From positions 1 to 12,301 of the forward strand of contig JAKSOJ010000019.1 in assembly GCA_024405645.1 (NCBI GenBank): a stretch of DNA of 12,301 nucleotides, read 5' to 3'. The stretch comes from Phascolarctobacterium sp. (GTDB lineage: Bacteria; Bacillota; Negativicutes; Acidaminococcales; Acidaminococcaceae). The notes below the pieces were generated by a model. That model saw only the letters and a list, made by a program, of their open reading frames with translations, ran no database searches and was not told the DNA's origin. Made by a program: the position numbers and the translations under genes. This document shows, one piece after another, positions 1 to 7,314 of the stretch. Position 1 is the stretch's first letter. The number at the start of each line of letters is the position of its first letter.

Positions 1-210
1 TGGACAACTCAGGTCTGTGGTTGAAAGTCGATGCCAGTTGCAGGCAAAACGATCCACGTAAGCAGTCAAATGGACTGTGAGCACGGTGCAGCTTAGAAGT
101 AAGACCTGCCGCGAAAAGCGAGAGAGGTAGTAGTGGGGAGCGAGGAATGCTTAGGAGCGAACCTTCCAGCAGGCGAGTGTGGGGGCGAAAACCAGGTCAG
201 CTGAGTTGTT
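1..210 (+). ncRNA. Structured non-coding RNA, possibly raiA-type
   Basis: This stretch has no convincing reading frame and is clearly richer in G+C than the AT-rich DNA that follows, as expected of a folded RNA. Bases 5-12 (CAACTCAG) pair perfectly with 201-208 (CTGAGTTG) and close a unit of about 205 nt. Internal hairpins include 63-67/73-77 with loop AAATG, and 110-112/118-120 with loop GAAAA, the latter extended by 104-107/125-128. Purine-rich loops such as GCGAAAA and GGGGAGCGAGGAA lie on this strand, which favours + orientation. raiA-motif RNA is a broadly conserved RNA of about this size in Firmicutes, found near the hibernation-factor gene. That gene often precedes secA-prfB, which lies 3.7 kb downstream here. 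Family assignment is inference from size, context and overall look; I could not match it to a model. The 5' end and promoter may lie outside the window. Confidence 0.6.
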
Positions 211-259
211 TCATTATTGTCTTATTAGTTAATGTAATAAACAAAATATCATATTTCAC

Positions 260-288
260 TTTACCTATTGACGCTTTCATTATATAAT
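260..288 (+). promoter_or_regulatory. Sigma-A-type promoter for the first binding-protein gene
   Basis: A -35 box TTTACC (260-265) is separated by 17 bp from a perfect -10 box TATAAT (283-288), giving a predicted start near 295 and a leader of about 40 nt. A competing reading uses TTGACG (268-273) with TGTAAT (292-297) at 18 bp spacing. The rest of 211-334 is AT-rich, and I see no operator or riboswitch in it. Confidence 0.7.
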
Positions 289-334
289 ATTTGTAATTAT
301 AGTTATTCGCAGAATTTATGTAGGAGGAAAAGAA

Positions 335-1114
335 ATGAAAAAATATTTAGTATGCGCATTAGCTGCATTGACCATGACTTCTATGATGGTTGTTGGCTGT
401 GGCGGTGGCGATAAAAAAGCTGCTGACAAACCTGCTGAAAAGGTTCTCCGTGTTGCAACTGAACCTTCCTTTGCACCTTTTGAATTCCAAAAGAAAGGTA
501 CTAACGAAATCACTGGTTTCGATATCGACCTTATTAAAGCCGTAGGCACTAAAGCTGGTTACAAAGTTCAAATCATGAACATGGGCTTTGATGCTTTGAT
601 TCCTGCTCTTGGCACTGGCAATATCGATGTTGCTGCTTCTGGTATGACTATTACCGACGAACGTAAAAAAGCAGTAAGCTTTACCGATCCGTACTACACC
701 TCTGGTTTGATTGTTCTTGTCGACAAAAACAACACCACCATTAAGAGCATTAAAGATTTGGAAGGCAAAAGAATCGCATGCCAAATCGGTACCACTGGCG
801 AAAAGAAATCTCGCAGCGTAAAAGGTGCTAAAGTAACCGCATTCAACACCAACGTTGAAGCTACTATGGAACTCAAAAACAAAGGCGTTGATGCTGTTAT
901 TAACGACGCTCCAGTAGTTGGTTATTTCCTGGCTCAAGGTGGCAATGAATATGCAAAGACTGTTGGCGAAGTTATGGAAGCTGAACAATACGGTTTTGCA
1001 GTTAAGAAAGACAGCAAACTCGTTGGCGAATTAAACAAAGCTATGGCTGAAGTTAAAAAATCTGGCGATTACGACAAAATTTACAAAACTTGGTTTGGCG
1101 AAGTTAAAAAATAA
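335..1114 (+). CDS. Polar amino-acid ABC transporter substrate-binding lipoprotein (copy 1)
   Basis: This is a family 3 extracellular solute-binding protein (GlnH/HisJ type) of 259 aa that captures a polar amino acid and delivers it to the permease encoded next. The start has AGGAGG at 322-327, 7 nt upstream. The N-terminus is a lipoprotein signal: Lys-Lys, a hydrophobic core, then lipobox VVGC with Cys22 as the lipid-anchored residue, followed by a short GGGDKK linker. The family signature GFDIDLIKAV is at 61-70. Arg110 in TDERKK is the expected ligand carboxylate contact, and Asp191 in INDAPV is the expected amino-group contact. The C-terminus YKTWFGE is typical. It is about 77% identical over 225 residues, without gaps, to the second binding protein at 2747-3514 (hand count). 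A strong terminator follows, so this gene is probably expressed above the permease and ATPase. The exact substrate cannot be read from sequence. Confidence 0.95.
   Translation: MKKYLVCALAALTMTSMMVVGCGGGDKKAADKPAEKVLRVATEPSFAPFEFQKKGTNEITGFDIDLIKAVGTKAGYKVQIMNMGFDALIPALGTGNIDVAASGMTITDERKKAVSFTDPYYTSGLIVLVDKNNTTIKSIKDLEGKRIACQIGTTGEKKSRSVKGAKVTAFNTNVEATMELKNKGVDAVINDAPVVGYFLAQGGNEYAKTVGEVMEAEQYGFAVKKDSKLVGELNKAMAEVKKSGDYDKIYKTWFGEVKK
437..1114 (+). repeat. Gene duplication, copy A (paired with 2837-3514)
   Basis: The mature parts of the two binding proteins align base for base at a constant offset of 2400 bp with no gaps. Stretches of up to 29 identical bases occur (740-768 versus 3140-3168). 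The signal-peptide regions and promoters have diverged, and copy A carries four additional codons in its linker. This is a paralogous duplication flanking the permease and ATPase genes rather than a mobile repeat. Confidence 0.85.
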
Positions 1115-1140
1115 TCATTCAATACTTTTTTGATTTATGC

Positions 1141-1182
1141 AACGGAGCATAGCAAGTGTTCTATGCTCCGTTTCGCTTTTTT
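1141..1182 (+). terminator. Intercistronic rho-independent terminator between binding protein and permease
   Basis: A perfect 12-bp stem (1141-1152 with 1161-1172, core ACGGAGCATAG) has an 8-nt loop and is followed by TTTCGCTTTTTT. The T run is interrupted by CGC, which suggests partial termination. No promoter is visible between it and the permease, so the permease and ATPase must rely on read-through or an unseen promoter. This is a common way to make more binding protein than membrane parts. Confidence 0.85.
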
Positions 1183-1218
1183 ACCCTAATTTTTCGAGTT
1201 TTTGATAAGGATAAACCT

Positions 1219-1875
1219 ATGAGCATTAACTATGATATTATTGCCGAAAGCATTCCTCTTTTGATTGCGGGTGCTGGCATTACTATACAAATTACAGCTA
1301 CAGCAGTATTCTTTGGCTTCCTGATTGGTTGCCTGGTTGGCATTGCTCGTTTGTGCAATATTAAGGCTCTGCGTATGTTGGCTGCAGTTTATGTCGATTT
1401 TATTCGCGGTACTCCGCTTTTGGTACAAATCTTTATTGCATATTTTGCTATGCCTGCAATTATCGGGCATCGTGTCGATCCCTTTGTAGCAGCAATCTGT
1501 GCTTGCTCCATTAACTCTGGCGCGTATATCGCAGAAATTTTTAGAGCAGGTATCCAATCCATCGATAAAGGCCAAATGGAGGCCGGTCGTAGCCTTGGTA
1601 TGAGCTGGTCTCAAACTATGCGCTATGTTATTCTTCCGCAAGCGTTCAAACGCGTTATTCCTCCTCTTGGTAATGAATTCATTGCTATGTTGAAGGATTC
1701 TTCCTTGGTATCCGTTATCGGCTTTGAAGAGTTGACTCGTCGTGGTCAAATCATCATCGCACGTACCTATGCATCCTTGGAAATTTGGACCTGTGTAGCT
1801 TTTATGTACCTCATCATGGTACTTATTGTTTCTCGCTTTGTAGCTTACATGGAAAGGAGATATAAGACCGAATGA
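1219..1875 (+). CDS. Polar amino-acid ABC transporter permease
   Basis: This is an inner-membrane permease of the His/Glu/Gln/Arg family, 218 aa from the chosen start, in the usual size range. An ATG at 1156 in the same frame lies inside the terminator loop and would add 21 residues. The ATG at 1219 has AAGG at 1207-1210 with 8-nt spacing and gives the normal N-terminus [13 protein letters not shown]. Hydrophobic segments are visible at about 12-38, 52-82, 88-106 and 190-210. The coupling-helix (EAA) motif runs from EAGRSLGM (121-128) to YVILPQA (136-142) and contacts the ATPase. [10 protein letters not shown] at 61-70 is also family typical. It ends in an ATGA overlap with the ATPase gene, so the two are translationally coupled. 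As a short single permease it presumably acts as a homodimer. Confidence 0.94.
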   Translation: MSINYDIIAESIPLLIAGAGITIQITATAVFFGFLIGCLVGIARLCNIKALRMLAAVYVDFIRGTPLLVQIFIAYFAMPAIIGHRVDPFVAAICACSINSGAYIAEIFRAGIQSIDKGQMEAGRSLGMSWSQTMRYVILPQAFKRVIPPLGNEFIAMLKDSSLVSVIGFEELTRRGQIIIARTYASLEIWTCVAFMYLIMVLIVSRFVAYMERRYKTE

Positions 1876-2603
1876 GTAAAGATATGATTAAGCTTACCAA
1901 TCTGCATAAATATTTTGGTAAACTGGAAGTATTAAAAGGTATTGATCTCACCATCGCTGAAGGCGAGGTTTTAGTAATCATCGGACCTTCTGGCTGTGGC
2001 AAATCCACCATGCTTCGTTGCATTAACTACCTTGAAGAACCTACTGATGGTACTATCGAAATCGATGGTATGATTGTTAAAGGTGATGAGGGTATTAACG
2101 AATTGCGTAAAGAGGTTGGCATGGTATTCCAACGCTTTAACCTTTTCCCACATATGACTGTTATGGAAAACCTCACTTTAGCTCCTATCAACGTACGTGG
2201 CATTTCCAAAGCTGAAGCAGAAGAAACTGCTAAAAAGTATCTGACCACTGTTGGTATGCTGGAAAAAGCGAATGCGTATCCCGAACAATTATCCGGTGGT
2301 CAACAACAACGTGTTGCTATTGCTCGTGCGCTTTGCATGCGTCCAAAAGTTCTTTTGTTTGACGAACCAACTTCTGCTCTTGACCCAGAAATGGTTAAAG
2401 AAGTACTGGATGTTATGGTTGAACTTGCTGAAGAAGGCATGACCATGGCTTGTGTAACTCATGAAATGGGCTTTGCTCGTGAGGTTGCAGACCGTGTAAT
2501 CTTCATTCACGATGGTAAGATTTTGGAACAAGGTACTCCTGAAGAAATCTTTGATCATCCGAAAGAAGCAAGAACCCAAGACTTTTTATCAAAGATTCTG
2601 TAA
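1872..2603 (+). CDS. Polar amino-acid ABC transporter ATP-binding protein (GlnQ-like)
   Basis: This is the cytoplasmic ATPase that powers amino-acid uptake by the permease; 243 aa is normal for GlnQ/HisP proteins. All expected motifs are present: Walker [10 protein letters not shown] (38-46), Q-loop Gln87, signature LSGGQ (140-144), Walker B LLFDEP with catalytic Glu165, D-loop SALD (168-171) and switch His197 in THEMG. The C-terminal EQGTPEEIF is typical of this amino-acid subfamily. The start overlaps the permease stop by 4 nt (ATGA), and AAGGAGA lies 11 nt upstream inside the permease gene. A second ATG at codon 5 is possible, but its spacing is poor. A terminator follows, closing this transcription unit. 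The enzyme would serve both binding proteins of this locus. Confidence 0.96.
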   Translation: MSKDMIKLTNLHKYFGKLEVLKGIDLTIAEGEVLVIIGPSGCGKSTMLRCINYLEEPTDGTIEIDGMIVKGDEGINELRKEVGMVFQRFNLFPHMTVMENLTLAPINVRGISKAEAEETAKKYLTTVGMLEKANAYPEQLSGGQQQRVAIARALCMRPKVLLFDEPTSALDPEMVKEVLDVMVELAEEGMTMACVTHEMGFAREVADRVIFIHDGKILEQGTPEEIFDHPKEARTQDFLSKIL

Positions 2604-2610
2604 AACAATG

Positions 2611-2643
2611 TCGTTACGCTTTGTGGCGTAACGATTTGTTTTT
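2611..2643 (+). terminator. Rho-independent terminator after the ATPase gene
   Basis: A perfect 9-bp stem (TCGTTACGC 2611-2619 with GCGTAACGA 2626-2634) has a 6-nt loop and is followed by TTTGTTTTT. It separates the permease/ATPase unit from the second binding-protein gene. Confidence 0.88.
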
Positions 2644-2671
2644 GTATACATTATTATTTACGCAAAGTGTC

Positions 2672-2700
2672 TTTACATGTATTAATATTCGTAATATAAT
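2672..2700 (+). promoter_or_regulatory. Strong sigma-A-type promoter for the second binding-protein gene
   Basis: A -35 box TTTACA (2672-2677, one mismatch from consensus) is followed by a 17-bp spacer and a perfect TATAAT (2695-2700). The predicted start is near 2707, about 40 nt before the ATG. Lying directly after a terminator, it makes the second binding-protein gene a separate unit. Confidence 0.82.
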
Positions 2701-2746
2701 GATACAAACTTATAAATATTCATTGAAATGTTATGGAGGGAATATT

Positions 2747-3514
2747 ATGAAAAAATTATTAGTATTTATCGTAGCTGCTATGACTCTCATGGCAATGTTG
2801 TTAACTGGTTGTGGTGGCGGAGAACAAAAAGCTGCTGAAAAAGTTTTGAAAGTTGGTACTGAACCTTCCTTCGCTCCCTTTGAATTCCAAAAAGAAGGCA
2901 GCAAGGAACTGACCGGCTTCGATATTGATCTTATTAAAGCTGTTTGCAAACAAGCTGGCTACAAGGCTGAAATTTCCAGCATGGGCTTCGATGCACTCAT
3001 TCCTGCAATTATGTCTGGCAATCTGGATATTGCTGTTTCTGGTATGACTATTACCGAAGAACGTAAGAAAAAAGTTACTTTCTCCGATCCGTACTATACT
3101 TCTGGTCTTATTATCATGGTTAATAAGGACAACAATGAAATTAAGAGCATTAAAGATTTGGAAGGCAAGAGAATTGCTGTACAAATTGGCACTACTGGCG
3201 AAGCTAAAGGCCGCAGCGTAAAGAATGCTAAAGTTACTGCTTTCAACAACAATGTTGAAGCTGCTATGGAACTTAAAAACAAAGGCGTTGATGCTGTAAT
3301 TAACGATGCTCCTGTTGCTGAATACTACCTGGCTACTGGTGGCAATGCAACCGCTAAGCTTGTTGGTGAAGTTATGGAAGCTGAAGAATATGGCTTTGCA
3401 GTAAAAAAAGACAGCAAGCTTGCTGGCGAATTAAACAAAGCTTTGAACACCCTGAAGAAAAACGGCGAATATGACAAGATTTACAAAACTTGGTTCGGCG
3501 AAAAGAAAAAATAA
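2747..3514 (+). CDS. Polar amino-acid ABC transporter substrate-binding lipoprotein (copy 2)
   Basis: This is a second family 3 solute-binding lipoprotein of 255 aa. The frame is open upstream to an ATG at 2621, but that start lies in the terminator hairpin. The ATG at 2747 has GGAGGG at 2735-2740 and directly begins a normal signal peptide, ending in lipobox LTGC with Cys22. The family signature GFDIDLIKAV is at 57-66, ligand Arg106 is in TEERKK, and Asp187 is in INDAPV. It aligns without gaps to residues 35-259 of the first copy at about 77% identity. Differences cluster around 75-90, 122-133 and 190-206, some of which may shape the pocket or the permease contact. It has its own promoter and terminator and no permease, so it likely shares the permease/ATPase just upstream. 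Whether its ligand differs from copy 1 is unknown. Confidence 0.95.
   Translation: MKKLLVFIVAAMTLMAMLLTGCGGGEQKAAEKVLKVGTEPSFAPFEFQKEGSKELTGFDIDLIKAVCKQAGYKAEISSMGFDALIPAIMSGNLDIAVSGMTITEERKKKVTFSDPYYTSGLIIMVNKDNNEIKSIKDLEGKRIAVQIGTTGEAKGRSVKNAKVTAFNNNVEAAMELKNKGVDAVINDAPVAEYYLATGGNATAKLVGEVMEAEEYGFAVKKDSKLAGELNKALNTLKKNGEYDKIYKTWFGEKKK
2837..3514 (+). repeat. Gene duplication, copy B (paired with 437-1114)
   Basis: This is the second arm of the duplicated binding-protein sequence. Direct repeats of this length flanking about 1.7 kb could in principle recombine and delete the permease and ATPase genes, but divergence of roughly a quarter of residues makes this less likely. Confidence 0.85.
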
Positions 3515-3567
3515 TAATCTAAAAGCTTAATAAAAGTTATAGAAATGACAAACTTTTAGACTATAAT

Positions 3568-3603
3568 GAGAGCCTAGAAAACTCTAGGCTCTCGTTTATT
3601 TTT
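3568..3603 (+). terminator. Rho-independent terminator before secA
   Basis: A perfect 11-bp stem (GAGAGCCTAGA 3568-3578 with TCTAGGCTCTC 3583-3593) has a 4-nt AAAC loop and is followed by GTTTATTTTT. It ends the second binding-protein transcript and isolates secA from it. Confidence 0.9.
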
Positions 3604-3615
3604 GCCTTTTGTTTT

Positions 3616-3644
3616 TTGCTTTTTAATGCGATTTCTGTTATAAT
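3616..3644 (+). promoter_or_regulatory. Extended -10 promoter for secA-prfB
   Basis: TATAAT (3639-3644) is preceded by TGT (3636-3638), forming an extended -10. A weak -35 TTGCTT (3616-3621) sits 17 bp upstream. The predicted transcription start is near 3651. The extended -10 probably compensates for the poor -35. Confidence 0.75.
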
Positions 3645-3653
3645 GTACAATTA

Positions 3654-3673
3654 GGTGTATAGTGTTTTACACC
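3654..3673 (+). promoter_or_regulatory. Stem-loop at the 5' end of the secA transcript
   Basis: GGTGTA (3654-3659) pairs with TACACC (3668-3673) around an 8-nt loop. It starts within a few bases of the predicted transcript start, then an A-run leads to AAGGAG (3683-3688). A T tract does not follow, so it is not a terminator. It may stabilise the message or act in control; this is inference. Confidence 0.45.
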
Positions 3674-3696
3674 CAAAAAAATAAGGAGTTACCGTT

Positions 3697-6174
3697 ATGC
3701 TCGAAGGACTTTTGAAAAAAATTTTTGGCGATCCCAACGAGAAAGAATTAAAACAAATTCGTGTTATCGTAGATAAGATCAATGGCTTTGAAAAATCTCT
3801 GGAAGCTTTGAGTTCTGGCAACTTGGCTGCTAAAACCAAAGAATTCCGCGTTCGTTTAGCTAAAGGAGAAACTTTAGACGATATTTTACCGGAAGCATTC
3901 GCTGTTGTACGCGAAGCTTCTCGTCGTGTTACTGGCATGCGTCACTTTGACGTGCAAATGATTGGTGGTATTGTTCTTCACCGTGGCAAGATTGCTGAAA
4001 TGCGTACTGGTGAAGGTAAAACCTTGGTTGCAACTCTGCCAGTATATTTAAATGCTTTAACTGGCAAAGGTGTACATGTTGTAACCGTTAACGATTACTT
4101 GGCTACTCGTGACAGCCGTGACATGGGCCGTATTTACGAGGCTCTTGGTCTCACTGTTGGCCTTGTAACCCATGATATGAACTATGTGCAACGTAAGCAA
4201 GCTTATCGTTGTGACATTACCTATGGTACAAATAATGAATTCGGCTTTGACTATTTGCGTGATAATATGGTTACCACACTTGACGAAATGGTTCAACGCG
4301 AACTCAACTATTGTATCGTCGACGAAGTTGACTCCATCTTAATCGATGAAGCTCGTACTCCGCTCATTATCTCTGGCCCTGGCGAAAAATCTACTGAACT
4401 TTACGAAATCCTAGCACAAGTTGTTGCAAACATGGACGAGGGTGAAGACTATACTGTAGACGAAAAACAACGCCAAGTTGCTCCTACCGAAAAAGGTATT
4501 GCCAAAGCAGAAAAAATGCTTGGCATCTCCAACCTCTATGACAATGAACATGGCATGGACTTCTCTCACCAAATCATGTCTGCAATAAAGGCAAAAGCTT
4601 TGATGCATCGTGACCGTGACTATGTTGTTAAAGATGGCCAAGTAATAATCGTTGATGAATTTACTGGTCGTTTGATGTTTGGTCGTCGTTTCTCCGAAGG
4701 CTTGCATCAAGCTATCGAAGCAAAAGAAGGCGTTAAGGTTCAACGCGAAAGCCAAACTCTTGCAACCATCACCTTCCAAAACTACTTCCGTATGTACAAA
4801 AAGCTTGCTGGTATGACTGGTACTGCCAAGACCGAGGAAGCAGAATTTGAAAAGATTTATGGTCTTTCCGTTGTTGTAGTTCCTACCAACAGACCTATGA
4901 TTCGTAAGGATGAACCGGACGTAATCTATAAATCTCGTATTGCTAAATATAAGGCTGCAGTTAACGAAATTTGCGAATGTAATGCTAAAGGTCAACCTGT
5001 TTTGGTTGGTACCACTTCTATCGCTCAATCCGAAGAACTGTCTGCAATGTTAAAACGTCGTGGCGTTCCTCATAATGTATTGAATGCAAAATACCATGAA
5101 AAAGAAGCAGAAATCATCGCTGATGCTGGTCAATTTGGTGCAGTAACCATTGCAACCAATATGGCTGGCCGTGGTACCGATATCGTGCTGGGCGAAGGTG
5201 TTCCTGAATTGGGCGGTCTCCATATTATTGGTACCGAACGTCATGAAAGCCGTCGTATCGATAACCAATTGCGTGGTCGTTGCGCTCGTCAAGGCGATCC
5301 TGGTTCCTCCAAATTCTTCCTGTCTTTGGAAGACGATTTAATGCGTCTCTTTGGTTCTGATAATATCTCTGGTATTATGGATAAATTGGGCATGGAGGAT
5401 GATGAACCCATTACCCATAGCCTCGTTACTAAGTCCATAGAGAATGCTCAAAAGAAGGTTGAAGCTCGTAACTTCAGCATTCGTAAGCATGTCCTTGAAT
5501 ATGACGATGTAATGAATCAACAACGTGAGGTTATTTACGCAGAACGTAAACAAATCCTCAACCAAGAAGACCTTTCTGGTAAGATTCATGAGTTCATTGA
5601 AAAGGTTGTTCAACGTACTCTGGCAATGTATGCTCCTGCAGAGGTTTACTCTGAAGATTGGGATTTGTCTGCATTGATTAACTATGCTGAAGACTTCTTT
5701 GCTTATCACGGACAAATCGAAAAAGAATATATCCAAAACTTGTCTCGTGAAGAATTGGATGAATATTTGCATGCAGTTGCAAAGGCTAACTATGATATTC
5801 GTGAAGAAACCTTTGGCTCTGAAATTATGCGTGAACTTGAAAATCTGGTAATGCTTAAAGTTGTAGATAATCACTGGATGGAACATCTTGACGCTATGGA
5901 CATGCTGCGTGAGGGCGTAGGTCTTCGTGCATATGGTCAAAAGGATCCGCTGGTAGAATATAAGTTCGAAGCATATGATATGTTCGAAGCTATGCTTGAA
6001 GAAATTCAAGATGACGTCGTTCGTTACATCTATCGTGTAAACGTAGTAACTGAACCTCAACATGAAATCGAAGAAGCCGAAGAAGTTCCTGAAATTGAAG
6101 CAAGTTCTGAAGAAGAAGGCGCTCCAGTTGTCATCAATGCTAGCGGCAACGATAAAAGAAGTTTTGATTTTTAA
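3697..6174 (+). CDS. secA: Protein translocase ATPase SecA
   Basis: SecA is the cytoplasmic and membrane-associated motor that pushes preproteins through SecYEG. The 825-aa protein begins with the typical [12 protein letters not shown]. Walker A MRTGEGKT is at 102-109, DEVD (Walker B) at 209-212 and LIDEART near 215-221. The preprotein-crosslinking region runs roughly 225-370, followed by AGMTGTA (371-377). The second helicase domain carries NMAGRGTDI (488-496) and an arginine-finger motif reading [11 protein letters not shown] (526-536); Ser-Gly or Ala-Gly is more usual where Cys-Ala stands. [13 protein letters not shown] (598-610) marks the helical scaffold. The tail (about 786-825) is acidic, ends in DKRSFDF, and has none of the cysteines of the SEC-C zinc motif found in E. 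coli and B. subtilis SecA. AAGGAG lies 8 nt before the ATG. prfB follows 30 bp later in the same transcript. Confidence 0.98.
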   Translation: MLEGLLKKIFGDPNEKELKQIRVIVDKINGFEKSLEALSSGNLAAKTKEFRVRLAKGETLDDILPEAFAVVREASRRVTGMRHFDVQMIGGIVLHRGKIAEMRTGEGKTLVATLPVYLNALTGKGVHVVTVNDYLATRDSRDMGRIYEALGLTVGLVTHDMNYVQRKQAYRCDITYGTNNEFGFDYLRDNMVTTLDEMVQRELNYCIVDEVDSILIDEARTPLIISGPGEKSTELYEILAQVVANMDEGEDYTVDEKQRQVAPTEKGIAKAEKMLGISNLYDNEHGMDFSHQIMSAIKAKALMHRDRDYVVKDGQVIIVDEFTGRLMFGRRFSEGLHQAIEAKEGVKVQRESQTLATITFQNYFRMYKKLAGMTGTAKTEEAEFEKIYGLSVVVVPTNRPMIRKDEPDVIYKSRIAKYKAAVNEICECNAKGQPVLVGTTSIAQSEELSAMLKRRGVPHNVLNAKYHEKEAEIIADAGQFGAVTIATNMAGRGTDIVLGEGVPELGGLHIIGTERHESRRIDNQLRGRCARQGDPGSSKFFLSLEDDLMRLFGSDNISGIMDKLGMEDDEPITHSLVTKSIENAQKKVEARNFSIRKHVLEYDDVMNQQREVIYAERKQILNQEDLSGKIHEFIEKVVQRTLAMYAPAEVYSEDWDLSALINYAEDFFAYHGQIEKEYIQNLSREELDEYLHAVAKANYDIREETFGSEIMRELENLVMLKVVDNHWMEHLDAMDMLREGVGLRAYGQKDPLVEYKFEAYDMFEAMLEEIQDDVVRYIYRVNVVTEPQHEIEEAEEVPEIEASSEEEGAPVVINASGNDKRSFDF

Positions 6175-6204
6175 TTAAACTCGTTTAGAAAGGTTGTATT
6201 CACT

Positions 6205-7311
6205 TTGTTAATTGAAGAATTCAGACCAGAAATCAACAATTTACAAGCTAAATTAGAAGAAATGCGTGGCTCCCTTGACATTGAAGTCAAGGAAGACCGC
6301 ATTGCTGAATTAGAACATAAAATGGGCGATCCTACATTTTGGGATGACCCAGATAAAGCTCAAAAAATCGCTCAAGACGTTAATGCTCTTAAAGAAGAAG
6401 TAGATGGCTTCCATGGTTTAAGTGCAGATGTTGACGATTTAGAGGCTCTTTGGGAAATGGCAAGCGAAGAAGGGGACGAAGACCTCATTCCAGAGATGGA
6501 AGAACTCCTTGCTAAATCCAAAGAAACCTTGGAGCATTTAGAATTAGGCATGCTGCTTAGTGGCGAATATGATGCTAATAATGCCATCATTACTCTCCAT
6601 GCTGGTGCAGGTGGTACCGAAGCACAAGACTGGACTAGCATGCTTTATCGTATGTTTACTCGTTTTGCAGAACAACAAGGCTTTACTATCGACGTGTTGG
6701 ATTTCCTACCCGGTGATGAAGCAGGTGTTAAATCTGCAACTTTCCAAGTAAATGGTCATAATGCCTATGGCTTCTTAAAATCCGAAAAGGGCGTACATCG
6801 TCTGGTAAGAATTTCTCCCTTTGATGCTAACGCTCGTCGTCATACTTCCTTTGCGGCGGTGGACGTAATGCCTGAATTGGATGATACTGTTGAAGTTAAT
6901 CTGAACATGGCTGATGTTCGTGTAGATACTTATCGTGCTTCTGGCGCCGGTGGACAACACGTTAACAAAACATCCTCTGCAGTTCGTATGACACATGAAC
7001 CTACTGGTATCGTAGTTGCTTGCCAACAAGAACGTTCCCAAATTCAAAACCGCGAAAAATGCTTGCAAATGTTGCGTGCTAAATTGTGGGAATATGAAAA
7101 GGCAAAACAAGATGCTTTAGTTAGCGATATTGCTGGCGACTACCAAAACATCGAATGGGGTAGCCAAATTCGTTCCTATGTATTCCAACCCTATACCATG
7201 GTTAAAGACCATCGTACTAGCTGCGAAACTGGTAATATTGGGGCTGTAATGGATGGGGATTTGATGAAATTTGTGGAAGCGTATTTGCGTAGTCAGCAAC
7301 GTAAGATTTAA
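6205..7311 (+). CDS. prfB: Peptide chain release factor 2 (RF2), no programmed frameshift
   Basis: RF2 reads UGA and UAA stop codons and triggers peptide release on the ribosome. The 368-aa frame starts at a TTG codon with AAAGG about 11 nt upstream, and aligns with the usual RF2 N-terminus. The stop-recognition tripeptide SPF is at 204-206 and the catalytic GGQ at 249-251 within RASGAGGQHVNKT. In most bacteria the gene is interrupted near codon 25 by an in-frame UGA at CTT-TGA-C and needs a +1 shift. Here the equivalent site (6274-6279) reads CTT-GAC (Leu24-Asp25), so the two halves are fused in frame, and the internal Shine-Dalgarno-like AGGGGG is replaced by CGTGGC. The autoregulatory shift is therefore absent. 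It is co-transcribed with secA. No canonical terminator follows; an inverted-repeat element does. Confidence 0.97.
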   Translation: MLIEEFRPEINNLQAKLEEMRGSLDIEVKEDRIAELEHKMGDPTFWDDPDKAQKIAQDVNALKEEVDGFHGLSADVDDLEALWEMASEEGDEDLIPEMEELLAKSKETLEHLELGMLLSGEYDANNAIITLHAGAGGTEAQDWTSMLYRMFTRFAEQQGFTIDVLDFLPGDEAGVKSATFQVNGHNAYGFLKSEKGVHRLVRISPFDANARRHTSFAAVDVMPELDDTVEVNLNMADVRVDTYRASGAGGQHVNKTSSAVRMTHEPTGIVVACQQERSQIQNREKCLQMLRAKLWEYEKAKQDALVSDIAGDYQNIEWGSQIRSYVFQPYTMVKDHRTSCETGNIGAVMDGDLMKFVEAYLRSQQRKI

Positions 7312-7314
7312 TAA

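Noticed and set aside
1..210. HEARO/omega RNA, group II intron, RNase P, tmRNA or SRP RNA
   Set aside because: No IscB-like or reverse-transcriptase gene follows, no intron domain V, no RNase P or tmRNA hallmark sequences, and no SRP GGAAGCAGC-type loop.
1156..1218. N-terminal extension of the permease from ATG 1156
   Set aside because: It begins inside the loop of a strong terminator, has no ribosome site and adds residues unlike the family; ATG 1219 has AAGG at good spacing.
2621..2746. N-terminal extension of the second binding protein
   Set aside because: It starts in a terminator hairpin and spans the promoter; ATG 2747 has GGAGGG and starts a perfect lipoprotein signal.
3544..3567. 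Promoter using TATAAT at 3562-3567
   Set aside because: The only -35-like ATGACA (3544-3549) is 12 bp away, and any transcript would run straight into the terminator at 3568.
3654..3673. Terminator in front of secA
   Set aside because: The hairpin is followed by A residues, not T, and lies between promoter and ribosome site; on the other strand the T run is on the wrong side.
5338..6063. Long reverse-strand open frames over secA and other genes
   Set aside because: They lie opposite clear conserved genes, lack ribosome sites and have no recognisable protein features; they are codon-usage shadows.
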